Source: Strix aluco (taxonomy: Eukaryota > Chordata > Aves > Strigiformes > Strigidae). Taken from it: a stretch of DNA of 64,000 bases. This document shows positions 37,601 to 52,600 of the stretch, in pieces. Both the position numbers and the translations under genes were made by a program. The notes under the pieces were generated by a model. It saw only the letters and a list, made by a program, of their open reading frames with translations. It was not told the origin of the DNA and did not search any database. Each line of letters opens with the position of its first letter. The stretch's first letter is position 1. The stretch covers positions 11,161,985-11,225,984 of the forward strand of contig NC_133940.1 in the NCBI RefSeq assembly GCF_031877795.1, written 5' to 3'.

Positions 37601-40600
37601 AGCCGTTTTCTTACCCGTAAGTTTAAATAAAACCAGTTCTTAGATTCTGCAACACTTAAGAACTGCCTGTTGTTGCTGATGTGTTAAGTACATAATATGA
37701 ATGGTGAATTTAAAAAGGGGACCGAAAGCGTAACAATAGCAATAAAATTAGATTGAAATCTCCAGCGATTAAGTTGCCTACATGGTTTTTACTCTTGTGT
37801 TACGTTTCCCATGGGACTACTCAAAACAGCAGGAACTTCTCATCACAAGTAACAGCACCAGAATCTAGAGCACCACAGTTTAGTTCACCTAAATTGCATC
37901 AGTGCTAAAGGAATTCTTTTAGTTTAAGGTACTTTATGTGAATTGGGTCATGTTATGAAAAAGTCAATAATTAATTCAAAAGCTCTGGAGCAGTGTTTCT
38001 AACAGGTCTTTTCAGTTCTACAGATATATTTGTTCTTTCTGATGGTTCACATGGAAAACAATGCAGAACATTGCTTGGTGCTTGACACGGTTTCGTATTA
38101 ATGCCTCCCAAAAACCTTATTGATGCTCACACATTTTTATTCATCCAAGACACCTCACTGATAACGCAGATGTATTTGCACGAGTAAAACCAACTCATAT
38201 TCATAAAATAGAAACCTATTTGTGCAGGTAGGAAAGCATAATTAAGTTTTCATGTTTTATTAACTGTCTCCTCTCATTGACAAAACATATTCTCAGCTGG
38301 TGTTTCAACTGGCAAAGCTCCACTGCCTCCAATGGAGCTCTTCCAATTCACATCAGCAGACGATCTGGCTATGTCCTTCACTTTAATGTGTTGGCATCAT
38401 TTTCTTAGGATCTTTATCTCCCCCTAATTAGTCAGACAAAATCTATATGTCACAAGAACTGTTGGCGAAAAAAATCAGGATTTTTTCTCTTCCCCCAATA
38501 TAAGAAAGAAAAATAGAGCAACTGTTCTTTTCAAATGAAACATGGGAGAATGAACTAGTGACCATCTTGTGTTTTTTTGATAAATTAATCAAATGTTAAA
38601 TACAATGTAATATCTCTCTCTTTCACCTCCCACTGCCCTTACATACATCATGCAACTTACTTACATTCTACCCTTATGCCGGTTCTATGCAAATTGATTG
38701 GGTGCCACACCCAGCGATTAAAATTGACTCAGGTCACTACTTTACATCATTAGAAAACTCCATGAACATTGGGCAGTTATATTTCATTTACTGCTTGATC
38801 AAACAGATATGACAGCTTGCTAGGTGATTTGGATTTGCTACTGCACCATAGAAAAATCCCCAGATCATGCATTTTTATGGCGTAAATGCAGCCAGTTTAT
38901 TGGAATGTACTTGTGCACAAGACTCAGGATCCATCTTCACTAAGGATCCAGTTTTGCTGCTGACAGTGCTGCTGATGAGATACAAAACTCCCTGTGTAGC
39001 TGAAAATGGGATAAACTGTTACTGGATTATAACGAGACTCGAGCATATGCCAGTGGACTCTTACTCATCTAGATGGTCCCACTGACTTCAAGGAGAACAT
39101 GCAGATTAGTGCCTCAGTAACAATTCCACAGCATAACCATCTAAAGGGTTTTTTTAATTCCAGATTGCTTCAAGAAAACCAACCCTTTGAGGACAGGTTC
39201 TGCCACCTTTCACATGATGAATAGTAGCACACTGGGACTCAGTTCCTGCAGAGCAATGTCCTACCCATACTAATAGGGGCAGAATCATGACATATTTCTT
39301 AATGTTAATTTGGGGCCCCGTTATGCCACTGTTAATCATGTCAGTGACCATTTAATCATGCAAATAATTGCATTGATTTCAGTACTCACATGAGGAAGTG
39401 CTCACCAATATTTGAAACGCACACTTGGGGATATAGCTTCACAATCCATTTGCATTTCTATGTGTAGCACAGTTAAGAGTTATATCATTTCTAATGGAAA
39501 GCGGTCTAATTAATTTTTTCAGAGAGAGTCGTTTCTTGCAGGTGTTTTCTTGTCCTTGATTTAATAGAGGCCCAGTGCTCCCCCTCCCCTTTTACAGCTT
39601 TAATGATACAATATTAAAAAAATCTAGATGACTGAAAATTGTACATTAGCTATAATTTTATGCAAGAGCTCTTTCAGTACTTCCATTCCATCAGATTAGA
39701 GTAGATGGATGACAAGTACTTTTGTAGACCTCTTAATAATTTCCCTCTGTGAGTGAATCTGACACATAGGTAGATGTTCTGAACAGTTCATTATCTTTGC
39801 TCATATTCCCAAGTATGTGTGATACGTGTTGTTAAACAAACTCATCCCCATTTCAGCTTGACCGTGCCATAGGTTGAACTTTTGGATGTGAATGCAAATC
39901 TGGCTTAAACAGAGAAGATGATTCCAAGCAATTTGAAAGTTGCTTATATGATAATTCTCTTAGCTCCAATACTATGTTCATAACCCCTTCAAAAAAATCT
40001 AATTTTCAAACTGAAATCAGATGTCAGTTCAGAATGTGACCTGTCTGGAAAATAATGTCTGGTTAAAGGATAACAAAGGACCATCACGCCCCATGACCTA
40101 TTATGGCAGAAGGTGAGCAGCATCTCCTGAAGGCACATCTACTCAGCACAGCGCTGATTATACTCAACTACGCCTCTGACTGCAGCAGATTGGGTGACAT
40201 TCTGCGCATCAGTCATTCAGGAATCTGTAATATATTATGAAGATGACTTAGAATATTGGACTGAACATAAATATTAATGATATGACTTCACTATTTAATT
40301 TTGCTGTTGTTTTTGTAATGCTAACAATTGTAATTCTGTTAGTTTCTACTGCCTGATCTATACTGGCAGAAGTACGTGGTCATGCAAAGTCTGGACAACT
40401 CGAAGCATCAGTAAGGACAGTGTTACCTAGCCTGCAGTTAAAGCTGTGAGAGTATGAAAAACTGTTTAATTTAACAAAATTTCTTTGTGTAAATCATATA
40501 CATCATATCAATCCTTCCAAGGCAGAGGTATTTCTTTATGAAGAAATCTATATTACATAAAATGGGAGGCACTTGCAAGCAGGTGAGTCCTTTAAAAGAT

Positions 40601-43600
40601 CTTACTATGCTTGAGTCATACTTTAACAAACAACTCTCCAGAAGACAACAGGAACAAGCAATAACTGTGTGAAATGGTTTACACTCAGTGTCCGTGGGAC
40701 AGAGTAAGAATACGGACATTGAGAAGCACATGACTAAAAAAAATCCCCTCTAACATGCTCTAACAATCAAGGCCCTGCAACAATGCATGGTGTTCAGCAT
40801 TTTAAGAAGTAATAGGTATGACTTGGAGCCACTGTAAAAGCTTTTTGGAAGTGTCATTGGTCCATAGTCTGGATTGATGCCATCCTCAAGTAGGGATTTA
40901 AATGGATCAATCTCAGTGCTGAAATTATTAAAAAGAAGCATATATTTTAAGTCAGTTCTGCTTATAAAAGGTAACACTCAGATCGGTGTTTAAACAGCAC
41001 CAGGACAACAGTGAGCTTTGTCTTGTTGCAAGATAATTTAAATCTGTATCAATAGATGCCTGATAATGAGAACTGAACCAGTAAGGCCTTGTACGGTTTT
41101 GTTTTTCTGCATGCTATCAAAAATGGCCCTCTCTAATGGTTTATACTTCTATCTGCCCTATCAACTTAGTCTTTGGCAGAATAATACAGGACAGGATGGA
41201 AAAACATCCCATTGAATAAAACAGCCCATGCACTAGGCAGCAGTTTTTTCTGCTTTTATCCTACTTCCATGTTAAGAAAACATAATTCTATAAACCTGTA
41301 ATGATGGTGACTCAGCTACCTCTCCAGGTGACTTACACAGGAACTTATGTTCGTATCTCACCTGGATGGCTTTTCATTTTATGTTTTGACCACGAATTCC
41401 CATGCTCCACTGAAAGCAGGCATTATTATCCTCCCTGAAGACTCTAAACTAGTACTGCAATGTTAACATATGATCTCCATCCATCACTTGTCACTTCCTT
41501 AAGCAGGGATTATGACAATTAATTATAAATAATGAGAAATCCTGATACATCACACCTCTTTATATATCAAAAATTAACTTTCTCTTGAGTTGTTCTCTCT
41601 CTGGGACCAGATTGGGATGTTCTGACTGTATCTTCAACTGTCTTGTCTTGCTCTTTAGAAGTCCCATCAAAGGTCTCCTGAAGGTCTTGTTGTCGAGGCT
41701 ATTTCTACTCCCCTTATATACAGCCTTTTGCTATTACATACCCTTTTGTTATCGTATATCCTCTTCCCCTGCTGATAGAGACAAGTTCACTCTTGTCTTT
41801 GAATATTCCTTCCACTGAGATTCTCAATTTCCTTTGCAACACTCCCTTCTCTGATGAATATGCTAATTTTCCCCTTTGTGTCTTCCTCAGGAATTTTGCA
41901 CATTCCTGATTCATATCACAACTTGCCTCTACTTCTTTAGCGACAAAAAATTCCACAATCATATTTTCATTTAGAGAAACAGATTCACAATAATAAAGTG
42001 AAAGTGAAGTATAATTGCAGGCAGTTTCTGCTGCACCTAATGGGCACTACATGCAGAGCTTTTACATATGACAGGCTTTGGCATGTAGGAACTGGTAGTG
42101 TTTCATTGTAAAAGCTTGTGCAACAGCACTACTTGTCCTTTCTCATGCAGTGTTAGTAGCAGGGTGTCTTTTTAAATTACTAGAAGTGACTAAAAAAATT
42201 TCAATGTTCATTTAAAATAGGATTCCTTACAGGAGGCATTTAATGTCATGGACTTACTCATACACAGTTGTCCATCCATTTTCATCGCTTTTGGTTGCTA
42301 AAAGCCCCGTGTTTCCAGGATATGTCATCAGAGCCAGGTTGTAGCCTTGGGCATAAACTCTTTTCAGAACCCCATTGCTGCTTATTGTCAGCCAGTACAC
42401 CTGGCCCCCCGGCACCACGACCCACAGGGGCAGCCCACTCGTGTCTCTGCGGATGTGAACCGAATTCCCATTGCTGCTGGTGATGGTGCCGATATCCCCT
42501 TCCCCGCTGTAGGTGAAATTGTAAATGTAGTCCCTCGTTATGAGGTTGAGCGTGTGCAGGTGGGTGCCGTTGATGGTGAACTGATACAGTTCTTGGTCCG
42601 CTGGCGACGCAATCTCATACATATTCGTGTCACTGAGGTGAGCCTTGTTTCGGCTGACTGCACGGATGCGAACATTGCCAAGGTCTGCTACATACAGCGT
42701 GTCATCAGGAGAGACTGCTAGAGAAGAAGGTGCTTTCAGCTTTGCATCTTTGGCATATCCACCATCACCTGGAGAAGAAACGGTAATTTTAGTAATCTGT
42801 AATGTCCGTATTTAAACTGATCCCCTAAACCTGACACGCTGCTTCTCCTTAGTATCATTTACAGTTCAATAAAACAGTATCTTCTTCCAACTAATTAAAT
42901 CCCTATTATCTAAGGTTGGTGCAATTCTAAATTAGTCTCAATGAGGACAAACAAGAATATAAATTATCTAATTTACAATAGTTTTGCCCTGCTGCTCAGG
43001 AAAGCTTTAATGGCAAAATTGTGAAAGAAAAAAAAAAAGACACCTGAAGTTTCATTCCCTACTTTCTGTCTGTTGGCATGTAGTTAAAATAGAACTGTGT
43101 TATAAATAAAACAAAGAGAAAATAAAACCCAGTAATTCAGCTAAAATGACACTGAAGGAAAGACTAGTTTATACTTACTAAAAACTCAACATTACAGGAA
43201 AACAACACAATAGCCAAAAAGCACCTTGAGAAACCACCCCTCCCAATATTACTTGATAATTTACTTGGTTTGTGTATTTTAAGGTTTGAGGAGGATATTT
43301 GCATTATCATGGGCTGCATATCACAATGACTTTACACGAGCAGCATGTTCTGTAACTAGCAAGAAAGCATATTAAACCTCACTCTTAGAGAAAAACACAT
43401 TACTGTTTGTACTGCTACCCTTCTCCTGACTCAGAAATGAAGTTTGCTGGAGAGTTTGAGCATACCCTATGCTTCCTTAGAGATGGACCAATTAGCTGAT
43501 CTTTCTGCCAAGCTGACCCTGTCTTTCACAACCCAGCCCTGGCACAATCATTAGATTTGCCAGAGTTTTTCATTTTTCAGCACTGAGGGTAGTTTCCCTC

Positions 43601-46600
43601 AGTAGGAATCCTGAACAGGATTCTTTTCAGCACTGGTCTACCACAGCTGTAACTGAAGCTGGCAGCACTTGGCAATGCATATGAGGCTTTGATTATCATT
43701 ACAATGCTGGGTCAGCAACACACCTTCTCTGGAAGACCATTTACATTTTTTTTTCTCTCCATTCTTGACATACTTAATGTTTTCTTGTCAGTAATTAACC
43801 TTTTACTTGAAATGAGAGGCTTAAGAATTATGATGACATTATGAAGCTGAACACAGTGGTTCTTAGAGATGACAAGATGACAATATACTGCACACCTCTG
43901 TATAAGGGAATGCTGTCCTTTGTCCCATTATGAAATATGTTTTTATGAAAAAAAAAAAAGCCACAATCTGTCTTAGTGCATTCAGGGGAGAGAAGCTGTG
44001 TTGCCTGAGAATGTCCAGTGGTGCAGTGAGGGCCTGGCACTGGCTGTTCCAGTTTAAAACACAAAAAGAAATTCTGAACATTAGGTGTTTACATAATTTT
44101 GCTGGTTGCGCAGCGCGACACAAGCAATGAGAAGGCATATGCTAATGTTTTTCACTTGATGTGAAACACCTTGGTACTCTTCTTGGTGAGAAGGGCTGCC
44201 TGATTGGGATCGAGTGCACCCTCAGCAAGTTCACCAACGACACTGAGCTGTGTGGTGCAGTCACACGCTGGAGGGAAGGGATGTGCCATCCAGAGGGACC
44301 TGGACAGGCTGGAGAGGTGGGACCCTGCAAACCTCATGAAGTTCAGCAAGGTCAAGGGCAAGGTCCTGCCCATAGGTCGGGGCAATCCCAAGCACAAATC
44401 CAGGCTGGGCGAGGAGTGGATTGAGAGCAGCCCTGCGGAGAAGGACTTGGGGGTTGTAGTGGATGGAAAACTGACTGTGAGCCAGCAATGTGCGCTCACA
44501 GCCCAGAAAGCCAACTGTGTCCTGGGCTGCATGAAGAGAAGTGTGGCCAGCAGGTCGAGGGAGGGGATTCTCCCCCTCTACTCTGCTTTCATGAGACCAC
44601 ACCTGCAGTGCTGTGCCCAGCTCTGGGGCCCCCAACATCAGAAGGACATGGACCTGCTTGAGCAGGTCCAGGGGAGGCCATGAAGATGATCAGGGGCTGG
44701 AGCACCTCCCTTATGAGGACAGGCTGAGAGAGTTGGGGTTGTTCAGCCTGGAGAAGAGAAGGCTCTGGGGAGACGCTATAGCGGCCTTCCAGTACTTAAA
44801 GGGGCTACAGGAAAGATGGGGAGGGACTCTTGATCGGGGGGTGTAGGGATAGGACGAGGGGTAATGGTTTTAAACTGAAAGAGGGTAGATTTAGATTAGA
44901 TCTAAGGAAGAAATTCTTCCCTGTGAGGGTGGTGAGACACTGGCACAGGCTCCCCAGAGAAGCTGTGGCTGCCCCCTCCCTGGCAGTGTTCAAGGCCAGG
45001 TTGGACGGGGCTTTGAGCAACCTGGTCTAGTGGAAGGTGTCCCTGCCCATGGCAGGGGGGTTGGAACTGGATGATCTTTAAGGTCTCTTCCAACCCAAAC
45101 CATTCTATCATTCTATGATTCTATGATCCAGTAGCATTTAGGTGCAATTTGCATTGGGGCTGGCACCACCTTCAACATGGGCAAATGTAGCTGACACAGA
45201 AAGGCAGATTTGGAGATAATTTTGAACAGTGTGTAATCTCAGTATGAAAAGAGGAAAAGCTAAGGCCACCCTGAGGCTCCTCCAGGGCCAACTGGAAGAC
45301 TCACACCTTTGAATCCAATGAATTAAATCCACAAAGAGCTGCTCATAAGGTTTTTGGCTTTCCAAGGAAACGGAATCATTGCTCGTCTCTCCTTCCCCTT
45401 GTCACTTTGCTAATCTGCAGCTGTGCCAGGGAATCTCAACAGATAAGAGATAGGAAACAACTAGCATCTCCTTACCTGAAAAACAGTCACAATTAGGATC
45501 AATCTTGCAGTCACAATCTGATGGGGCTCCAGCGATTATAGAGATCTCACCGTTGGTTGTGACTTGTTGTATACGGTTGATCTTTCTTTCATCTGTCTCT
45601 GCAATGTAGAGTATGCCACTGTGAGACACAGCGATTGCCCTGGCTGACTCCAGGGTTGAGTGGATGGCCACCTTGCTGATGATGAAGTGGTCGATGCCTG
45701 GCACCTGGCAGTGAATGGGGCGCCCTGCAATAATTCGTACACGCCTGTTCTCAGAGATCTGCAGGACAATGTTGTTGTCCAGGACATACAGTGAATTGTC
45801 TAGGGGGTTCACTGTGAGGTCTGTTGGCCACTCTAATCGCACCTGGAAAAAAAAAAAAAGAAAAAGGAGTGATTAAGGAAGTAAGGCTGTTTCATTCTAC
45901 CACCTCTGATCACTATGTCATCAAGGCACTCAGTGGATTCACCCAGCACTGCTTCTCTAGTATGTACCTTCAATTGGGTTTGGCAGAAGGTTTCAACAAG
46001 CACACTCTTTTCTGAGGTCCAGCTCCAGTGTGGAACAAACCTTGATTTGAAATGTAATTTAGCACCCTCTGAGAGGTATTTGAACAAGTCCATTAAGGTG
46101 GGAACTTTATTATGCTTATGCAGTCATGCAAATAAAAACACACACTTCATGTCATGCAACATCAGCCAGAAAATTTTCCAGGTCTGAATGTTATTGTTTC
46201 AAGGTTGCAGTCAACACTGGCAGAGTGGAAAACAGTTAGAGGCTGTCAATGTCCTAACATTTTAATTGACTGTTAGTACAAAAGGAAAATGACATACTAG
46301 AAGAGCACGACACATTTCCACAATTTATTTACTAAGCAAGAAATGTTAATAAGACTTATATGCCATAAGATATATAAGCTTGTTAATTCTTTGTAACAAT
46401 AATACACCAATATATCACACTTCATATGAAACAGTAGCCAAGCTGTAATTACTTATAATGATTTTGCTTTGTGAAATTCAGTATTTCAGTCATGGATTAA
46501 GTAAATTCTTCATACTTAAGGTTAGCTTTTTGCCTTATTCCATGCAGGTGAGAGTGCCAACCAAGCAAAGTTTCTAAACCACGCTGGTGGAAATACTAGA

Positions 46601-49600
46601 AGAATGATCTCGCTCATCTGATACCTGTTGCATCAGGATCTGGAGGAATTAAACGTGCTCCCAGTTAAAGGTGGGGTTGCCTGTCAGCCTGAAAGACAAC
46701 CAGTATGTAGGCTGCTGATTGTAGCATGTCCTGCCAAGAGCTTCAAACTCCTCCTGTTGAGAAAGCTCAGTAGGCACTGCAGGATCACTGAACTGGGAAA
46801 CAACAACGGAGTACAGAGTAGACTGGTCCCTCTCCCCAGCTAATGGCCAGTGGAGAATTTGGACTGTAGCTTGCCTATGGAAAGGTCAGAGAACAACTGA
46901 GCCACTGAGATTGCAAGACAGTCTATTTTTGTCTGTCTCAGGATGCTTTGTTTGTTATCCTTTATGAAGAGATGGCTGCTTTTATCTGAGTGGAATTTTT
47001 CTGGACTAAATATTTCAGTCATCAGGAAAGAATAAATACTAGGCTAAAATGTAACAGTTTTATATGCTTTCTATGTCACAGAAGCTTCTATTATTTCATT
47101 TACTGATTTTGTTGCTGGTTTTGCTCATTTTTCCACTGTGCTAATTAAAAGATCTATGAATGTAGAGACCGCAGATGCTAATACAATGCTCAGCACTGAG
47201 GAATAACATATGGTGGAGTGTGCGGCCATCACAAGCCACCTGCTTGCCTGGGGTCAGCTCAGGAACCAGGCTGGAGGCCAAGCCTCTCCCTTTCTCAAGC
47301 ATCAGTATTTCCTGAATAATCTCATTTCCAGAAGTACATTGCTGGTTTGATAATTGATGTTTTAATAAAGTGAGGGCATTGTGGCTACCGTGTCTCGTCC
47401 TGCGTGGTTACATGGTGCACCACACAATTATGAAGGCTCATGGAGTAATCGAACTCCTTTTTGTGCCCAGTCCATTTTACTAGACAGCATAGTAACTGGC
47501 ATTAAGACTAATGCTATTGGGTTCAAGATCTCTTCTGAACCAGGTGGTACAGTCCTTCCAAATGATGATAAATGTAGTGAAACAGTTGGAAGCAGATTTC
47601 TCCCATAAAGGTGCTGATTTCTGTGTGTGTGACCGCCTGGATTCCACCCGCTGCGCTAGGGCTGGTTTACACACTGCTGTTAGCTCACGCTTCAACTGAG
47701 AGAGACACCAAATAAAACTGCAGTTAGCATAAAAATCTCTACAAGGCTATCTTGAGAAAAACTTGAAAAAAAAAATACTTGCAATGTACTTTTCACGCAG
47801 AACAGTTGATTGCTCTATCAAAGTAAATGGATTATTTTTAATGGGAAACAGACACCTTCAACTTTAACAGCCTCCTTCGCAGAGTGCTCTGCTGTAAAAA
47901 TAATCTTAGATTAAACGTAACTAGATTATTAGTGATAAAAACTTTGGGCTGAAACTATCTATTTTTGCCATAATGACTCTGCATGGCACCTGCCATGTCT
48001 TATTTGCTGGTTTTCCTTTGTGGACCAGTCACACTGCCTCTGTCCAGTGAATAATTTGAATTCCTCCCACTGTGAAAGTATGTGTGGTGCCTTGCAGATA
48101 AGCAGGGACTAGATTGGGCCAAAACAACTTTTTCTCTGGTTGATTTGAGGTTGATTTGGTTTACTGAGATAGAATAAACTTTTATGCAGCTGTCCATTTC
48201 ACTTGCAGAAATGTGTCTAAAGCTTAGTCTTCACAGCTGTTAACTGCAAGAACATTTGTTTTCATACTGGTCACATCTGTAAATCTAGCTGCATTATGGT
48301 AAAAATAAATAAAATTTTAGTTGGGAACATCTAAACAATTTTCGTTATTATGCCAGAACTGTTGCCTAGCTCTCTGCTCTGCAAAGCTAACAGAAGGTAC
48401 GGCTATGGCTTCTCCTTCTGGGGTTTAAAGCAGTCATGGATGTATTAATGGTTTAATCCCAGTTGAAATATTACAGCTAGCATGTACCTGTCTGGAGACT
48501 GCAGCACAAAAACCAGCTGCTGCTCACTGCAAGCTCATGCTAGTGCAACTGGAGGGGAAAAAAATGGTGAATAGGCCAGTTAAAATCAAACATACACACA
48601 AATACAAACCCCTGAGCATTCCTAATCTGAAGAATAATTTCACAGATCTAGAAAAAACCTGCACTGTTCTTGTCAGGATGAGGTTTCATGGCATCTTAAA
48701 CTGATGTAAGCTGGGGTTTGCAGTCCCACCCCATCCCTTCTCCCAGTGCAGTCCCCAGCAGCAAGGCCAGTGTTTATGTGCTCCTATAGAGAGCAGGTTC
48801 AGGACAGTTTGTTGGCTAAAAACTAATCACCTAAATCAGCTTAAGCTGAAGTGTAACTGCACCCTCAGGTTCACTGTTATCTTGAAAAGTCACTGGCTGT
48901 TTCTTTTCTTTTAAAGCAAGCTGCCCTCTGGCAGGTTTCTGTGACCAAACCATCAGTTGTGCTTCATTCAAAGCCAATAAACATATTACAAAGAAGCACT
49001 TCAATCCTCATCTGATGTAACTGTGCCTATTAAAAAGCTTTTCCTGACAAAACCTCAGTTAGGATTAGAATATTAAATCAGTTAATATACTTCTTAATTT
49101 GAAGCAGTACTTTACAAGACCCTGTAAAAAGTCCTCTCCCATATATGTACATTTTTCTTATAACTCAAAATTGGGCCAACTGCAAGTGCTTTTTCTTACA
49201 TTTAATGGGCTCTTTCTTCGAGCAGTGTACAAAAATGGCATTGCCGATTATCCCATTATAAACAAACAGACAAGGTTTGTTCAGTAGCATTCAGTACCCC
49301 ACACTCCTCACAGACTGAAATTTCCAGGTGACAGTTCTGGTTTGGTTCACAGGAGACTGAGTATATGCAATGGAAATCACTGCTGAAACAAGTGAACCCT
49401 TGAGCAATGAGACCTTTTGCACATAAGTATTAACATGTCAACTTTTCTGGGAATTCAGCATTTAACTGTCAACATAAAGGCTCCAGCTATATCCAATAAT
49501 CAATCTCTGGTTTGAGAAGTGCAAAATTAACACCTACTGGTTTAGCTTTCTAATACATTTTTTCATGTCAAGTGTTCCGGAAAACACAAAGTGCACTAAG

Positions 49601-52600
49601 GTGGCTTCAGTTTAAATGAATTTTCACTGGGAGATCTACATTTAGGTAGTTAAATAGCTCTCAGACCTGAATGGTACTTTTTGTCTTTGTTTCTTTCTTG
49701 CAAAATATACATGTGCTTGTATAACTATCTACCTACCTACCTACCTATCTGGTTTCGAAATATTTAAATATTTTTCCCACAGCAAATCTTTACAACTAAA
49801 TAAATAGCGTGAGTTTTTTGTAAAGTAGCACTGATAGGAAAGCCTGCACTCATATACTTCTTAAACATACACGCCCGCACATGTACACACATTTAAGTGT
49901 TAGTTTGTGAAGAATCCTGTTTCACTTTTGGTTCTGACCATATGGCTAAAACTTTCTGCATATTTTGCATGACATTTTACGGCTGTGGCATTTTTGGTAC
50001 TATTTTAAACAAATCGGATCAAACAAATTCTACTGTTCATATCAAAGTAAGAAAAGTAAAGAGGGAAAAATTTATCCTTGTCTGCAGATACCAGTTTCAA
50101 GAGCTTAACTGTTTGGTTGCGGGGGTAAATTTCAATGGGATAAGTTTCATTTATCATGGATTAAAAGAAGCTGCATAAATCCCTAAAAAGGCTTCACCAT
50201 TGCTTTGATTTCTTGCCATGCATTGCTTGTGTATTTTGATTCAATTTCATGTAGTAGCATGAAATTCATGCCAAAATTTTTCTGATAGTCCTGACTGATG
50301 GATTACTTCCTATCTGTACCGCTCAGCTTCGAGCACTTCTGTTTATGCTACCTTTGCCTTTATTCAGCTCTATGATATGCATTTGCAGACCTGACCATAG
50401 CCTCTTCCATATTTCTCTTTAGCTGCTAACTTTGCTTTTTCATCTCCTCTTATTTATACTCACTTCATGTGTTGTTTCCAGGCCAAACCCTTTTACTCAC
50501 CACAACGTCCTTCTAAACAGCATTTTTCTCTCTTCCCACTCAAACCCTTCTTCTTCCTTCTGGGAAAGAAATGGCTCCAAGGAAGGACTCACACAGGTGG
50601 TCCATTAGGAGAGAGCATGTAGTTTACAAGGCTGAAGGAGACTGGTTCTGCTTCCCTGAACTTTTTACAGGATGTCTCACTACATATATTTCTCTCTATT
50701 TTCTCACAGTTGACAACTACGGATATTTTTTCATCATCTTCTGTCAGTTTGCTCTCACTTCTGGGCTCTTTCTTTTGTTGACACTGACAGTGTCAGCTCC
50801 TCTGAGCAGCTTAGCTTCTTTCTTAATGGCACAGAGAGACACAATTCAGCTGCTGCGGTCTGACACCAGGGAACTCTTCCCCACAGTGGGATTACAGCCT
50901 CCTCCCATGCTGGAGAAGCCTTTGTTTCTCATGCTTCTGATGCTGCATATTATAAAATTCAGAATTATACTGTTCAGCTGTAGCAGTCCCTACTCTAAAC
51001 TTCACAAATGTTGCTCTCTCTGCATTCATCGTTCCCCAGTGAAAAACCCAAATAAATGAGTTTTGCAGCCTAACGACCACTGTTTTCTACCATGGGCTCA
51101 GAAAGCAGCTGTGGCACATTTACAGATGCAGCTCAGAGGTTTGAGGCCACCATTTCTCCAGGATCATGGCTCGGGTAGTCTCCCCGCCAACCTGCCTTTG
51201 CCATCAATTATTTCCAGTGGATAAGGGACCCAGAGCAGGGACATGAAGGCAAGGCACCATTCCAGCAGTTTTCACTGCTTGTCCTTGCTTCACTTGCCAC
51301 AAACATTCACTGTGCTCTCACCTTCCAGCTCTCTTCTAGTTTCATAATTCCTTTTTTACGATTTTTCTCTGCTTCACAACTTCAAAGACTGTATCTTGGG
51401 TCTACTAAATTGATAGGAAAAGTTGATTTCTATGGGGACAGGTTTCACACCATCTTTATTTAATAATAGAGGGAATATTATCCAGAATCACAGAAGCCCA
51501 TTGACTATGAAAATCAATGGGACTTAGAATCCTAAGCCATTTAAGTCTGTTTAAACATGGTACCCATGGTTTAAACAGGCTATGAAAGAAATACTTTGTT
51601 AAATGCCCAGAAGGAATTTACAAAGTATTTTGAGCAGAGTGGTACCTCTGAGAGGAGGAGTCTTAGACTATTCAATTAAAATATCTCAAAATAGACCATG
51701 ATATTTGAACCTAACCCAAACATGTCACCAGTGCTGGAGTGGGAATAGATGTCCTCCAAACATACTGTTGCAGTTAATTTGCATGGCCAAAAGGAGGGAG
51801 CAGGACCAGGTGGAAATCTAGCTAACAACAGGACTGTTTCCATTTTGTCTCACTTTCTAACTTGTGTTTCCAGGTCCCGCGCTTGTCAGACGAGACGGCA
51901 CAAAAGTAAGGTTGCATAAATCTTAATAAATCTCTCATTAGTTTTGGCCTCATCTTTCCATTTTGAGCTCAGAAGTTCTGGATACACAAAGCCAGTGTGC
52001 TGCCAATGCAGAAAAGGTGGGAGGAAGAGAGCTTCAATCGAGACAGTAATTAAAAGCTGTTTGAGAACAGTGAGAGGCTGGAGCTAGTACGTTACAGTGT
52101 CTTTTGCTTCCAATAACTACTGATGTTCATGAAAGCATCTGGCCTGAAAACTGAGAGGAAGAGAGGATACATAGAAATTAAATTTTCAAAACTGAAAAAT
52201 TCAATAATAATAGCTTTTTTTAATCCAGTGTAAGAGTGAACTAATTCTTTACTAAACTGTAGCAGAGAAAGCAAAACAACTATAGAGAAGTTTGATTTTT
52301 ATATTTAAATTATACATATTTTTTTTCACAGTGATATAAAAATTCTAGGCAGAAAAAGCACCTAAAGTAATTTGAGTCCTTACTTTTACAGAAATTAGCA
52401 CCAAGATTGTGATCATGACATGATTTTCTGCAACTAATTTTTCACAGATATTTACACAATAGATATTTCAACTGAGTAAAACTAATGTAATCTAACTAAC
52501 TGTTATGCTACATTGAAAGGAAACACATACTGCTGTTAAGACTTCAAATAGCTAGTAAAAAAAATTAGGCATCTTGCATTTTGTAGAACAAACAAGACAA

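Larger units (their letters stand above)
42769..45475 (-). other. TENM1: TENM1 intron (2,707 bp) with CR1 insertion
   Basis: A phase-1 intron with a GTAAGG donor. About one third of it is the CR1 fragment at 44204-45127, which ends about 350 bp from the upstream exon and lies antisense to TENM1. The rest is AT-rich unique sequence. Confidence 0.9.

Noticed and set aside
44204..44683. 159-codon frame resembling a reverse transcriptase C-terminal region
   Set aside because: Not a host gene: it is one frame of the decayed CR1 fragment, with the rest of the protein in other frames.
50571..51059. 162-codon open frame on the plus strand in the large TENM1 intron
   Set aside because: No recognisable domain and low-complexity hydrophobic stretches; it is antisense within an intron with no promoter or splice support. 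Length is within chance for this much DNA.
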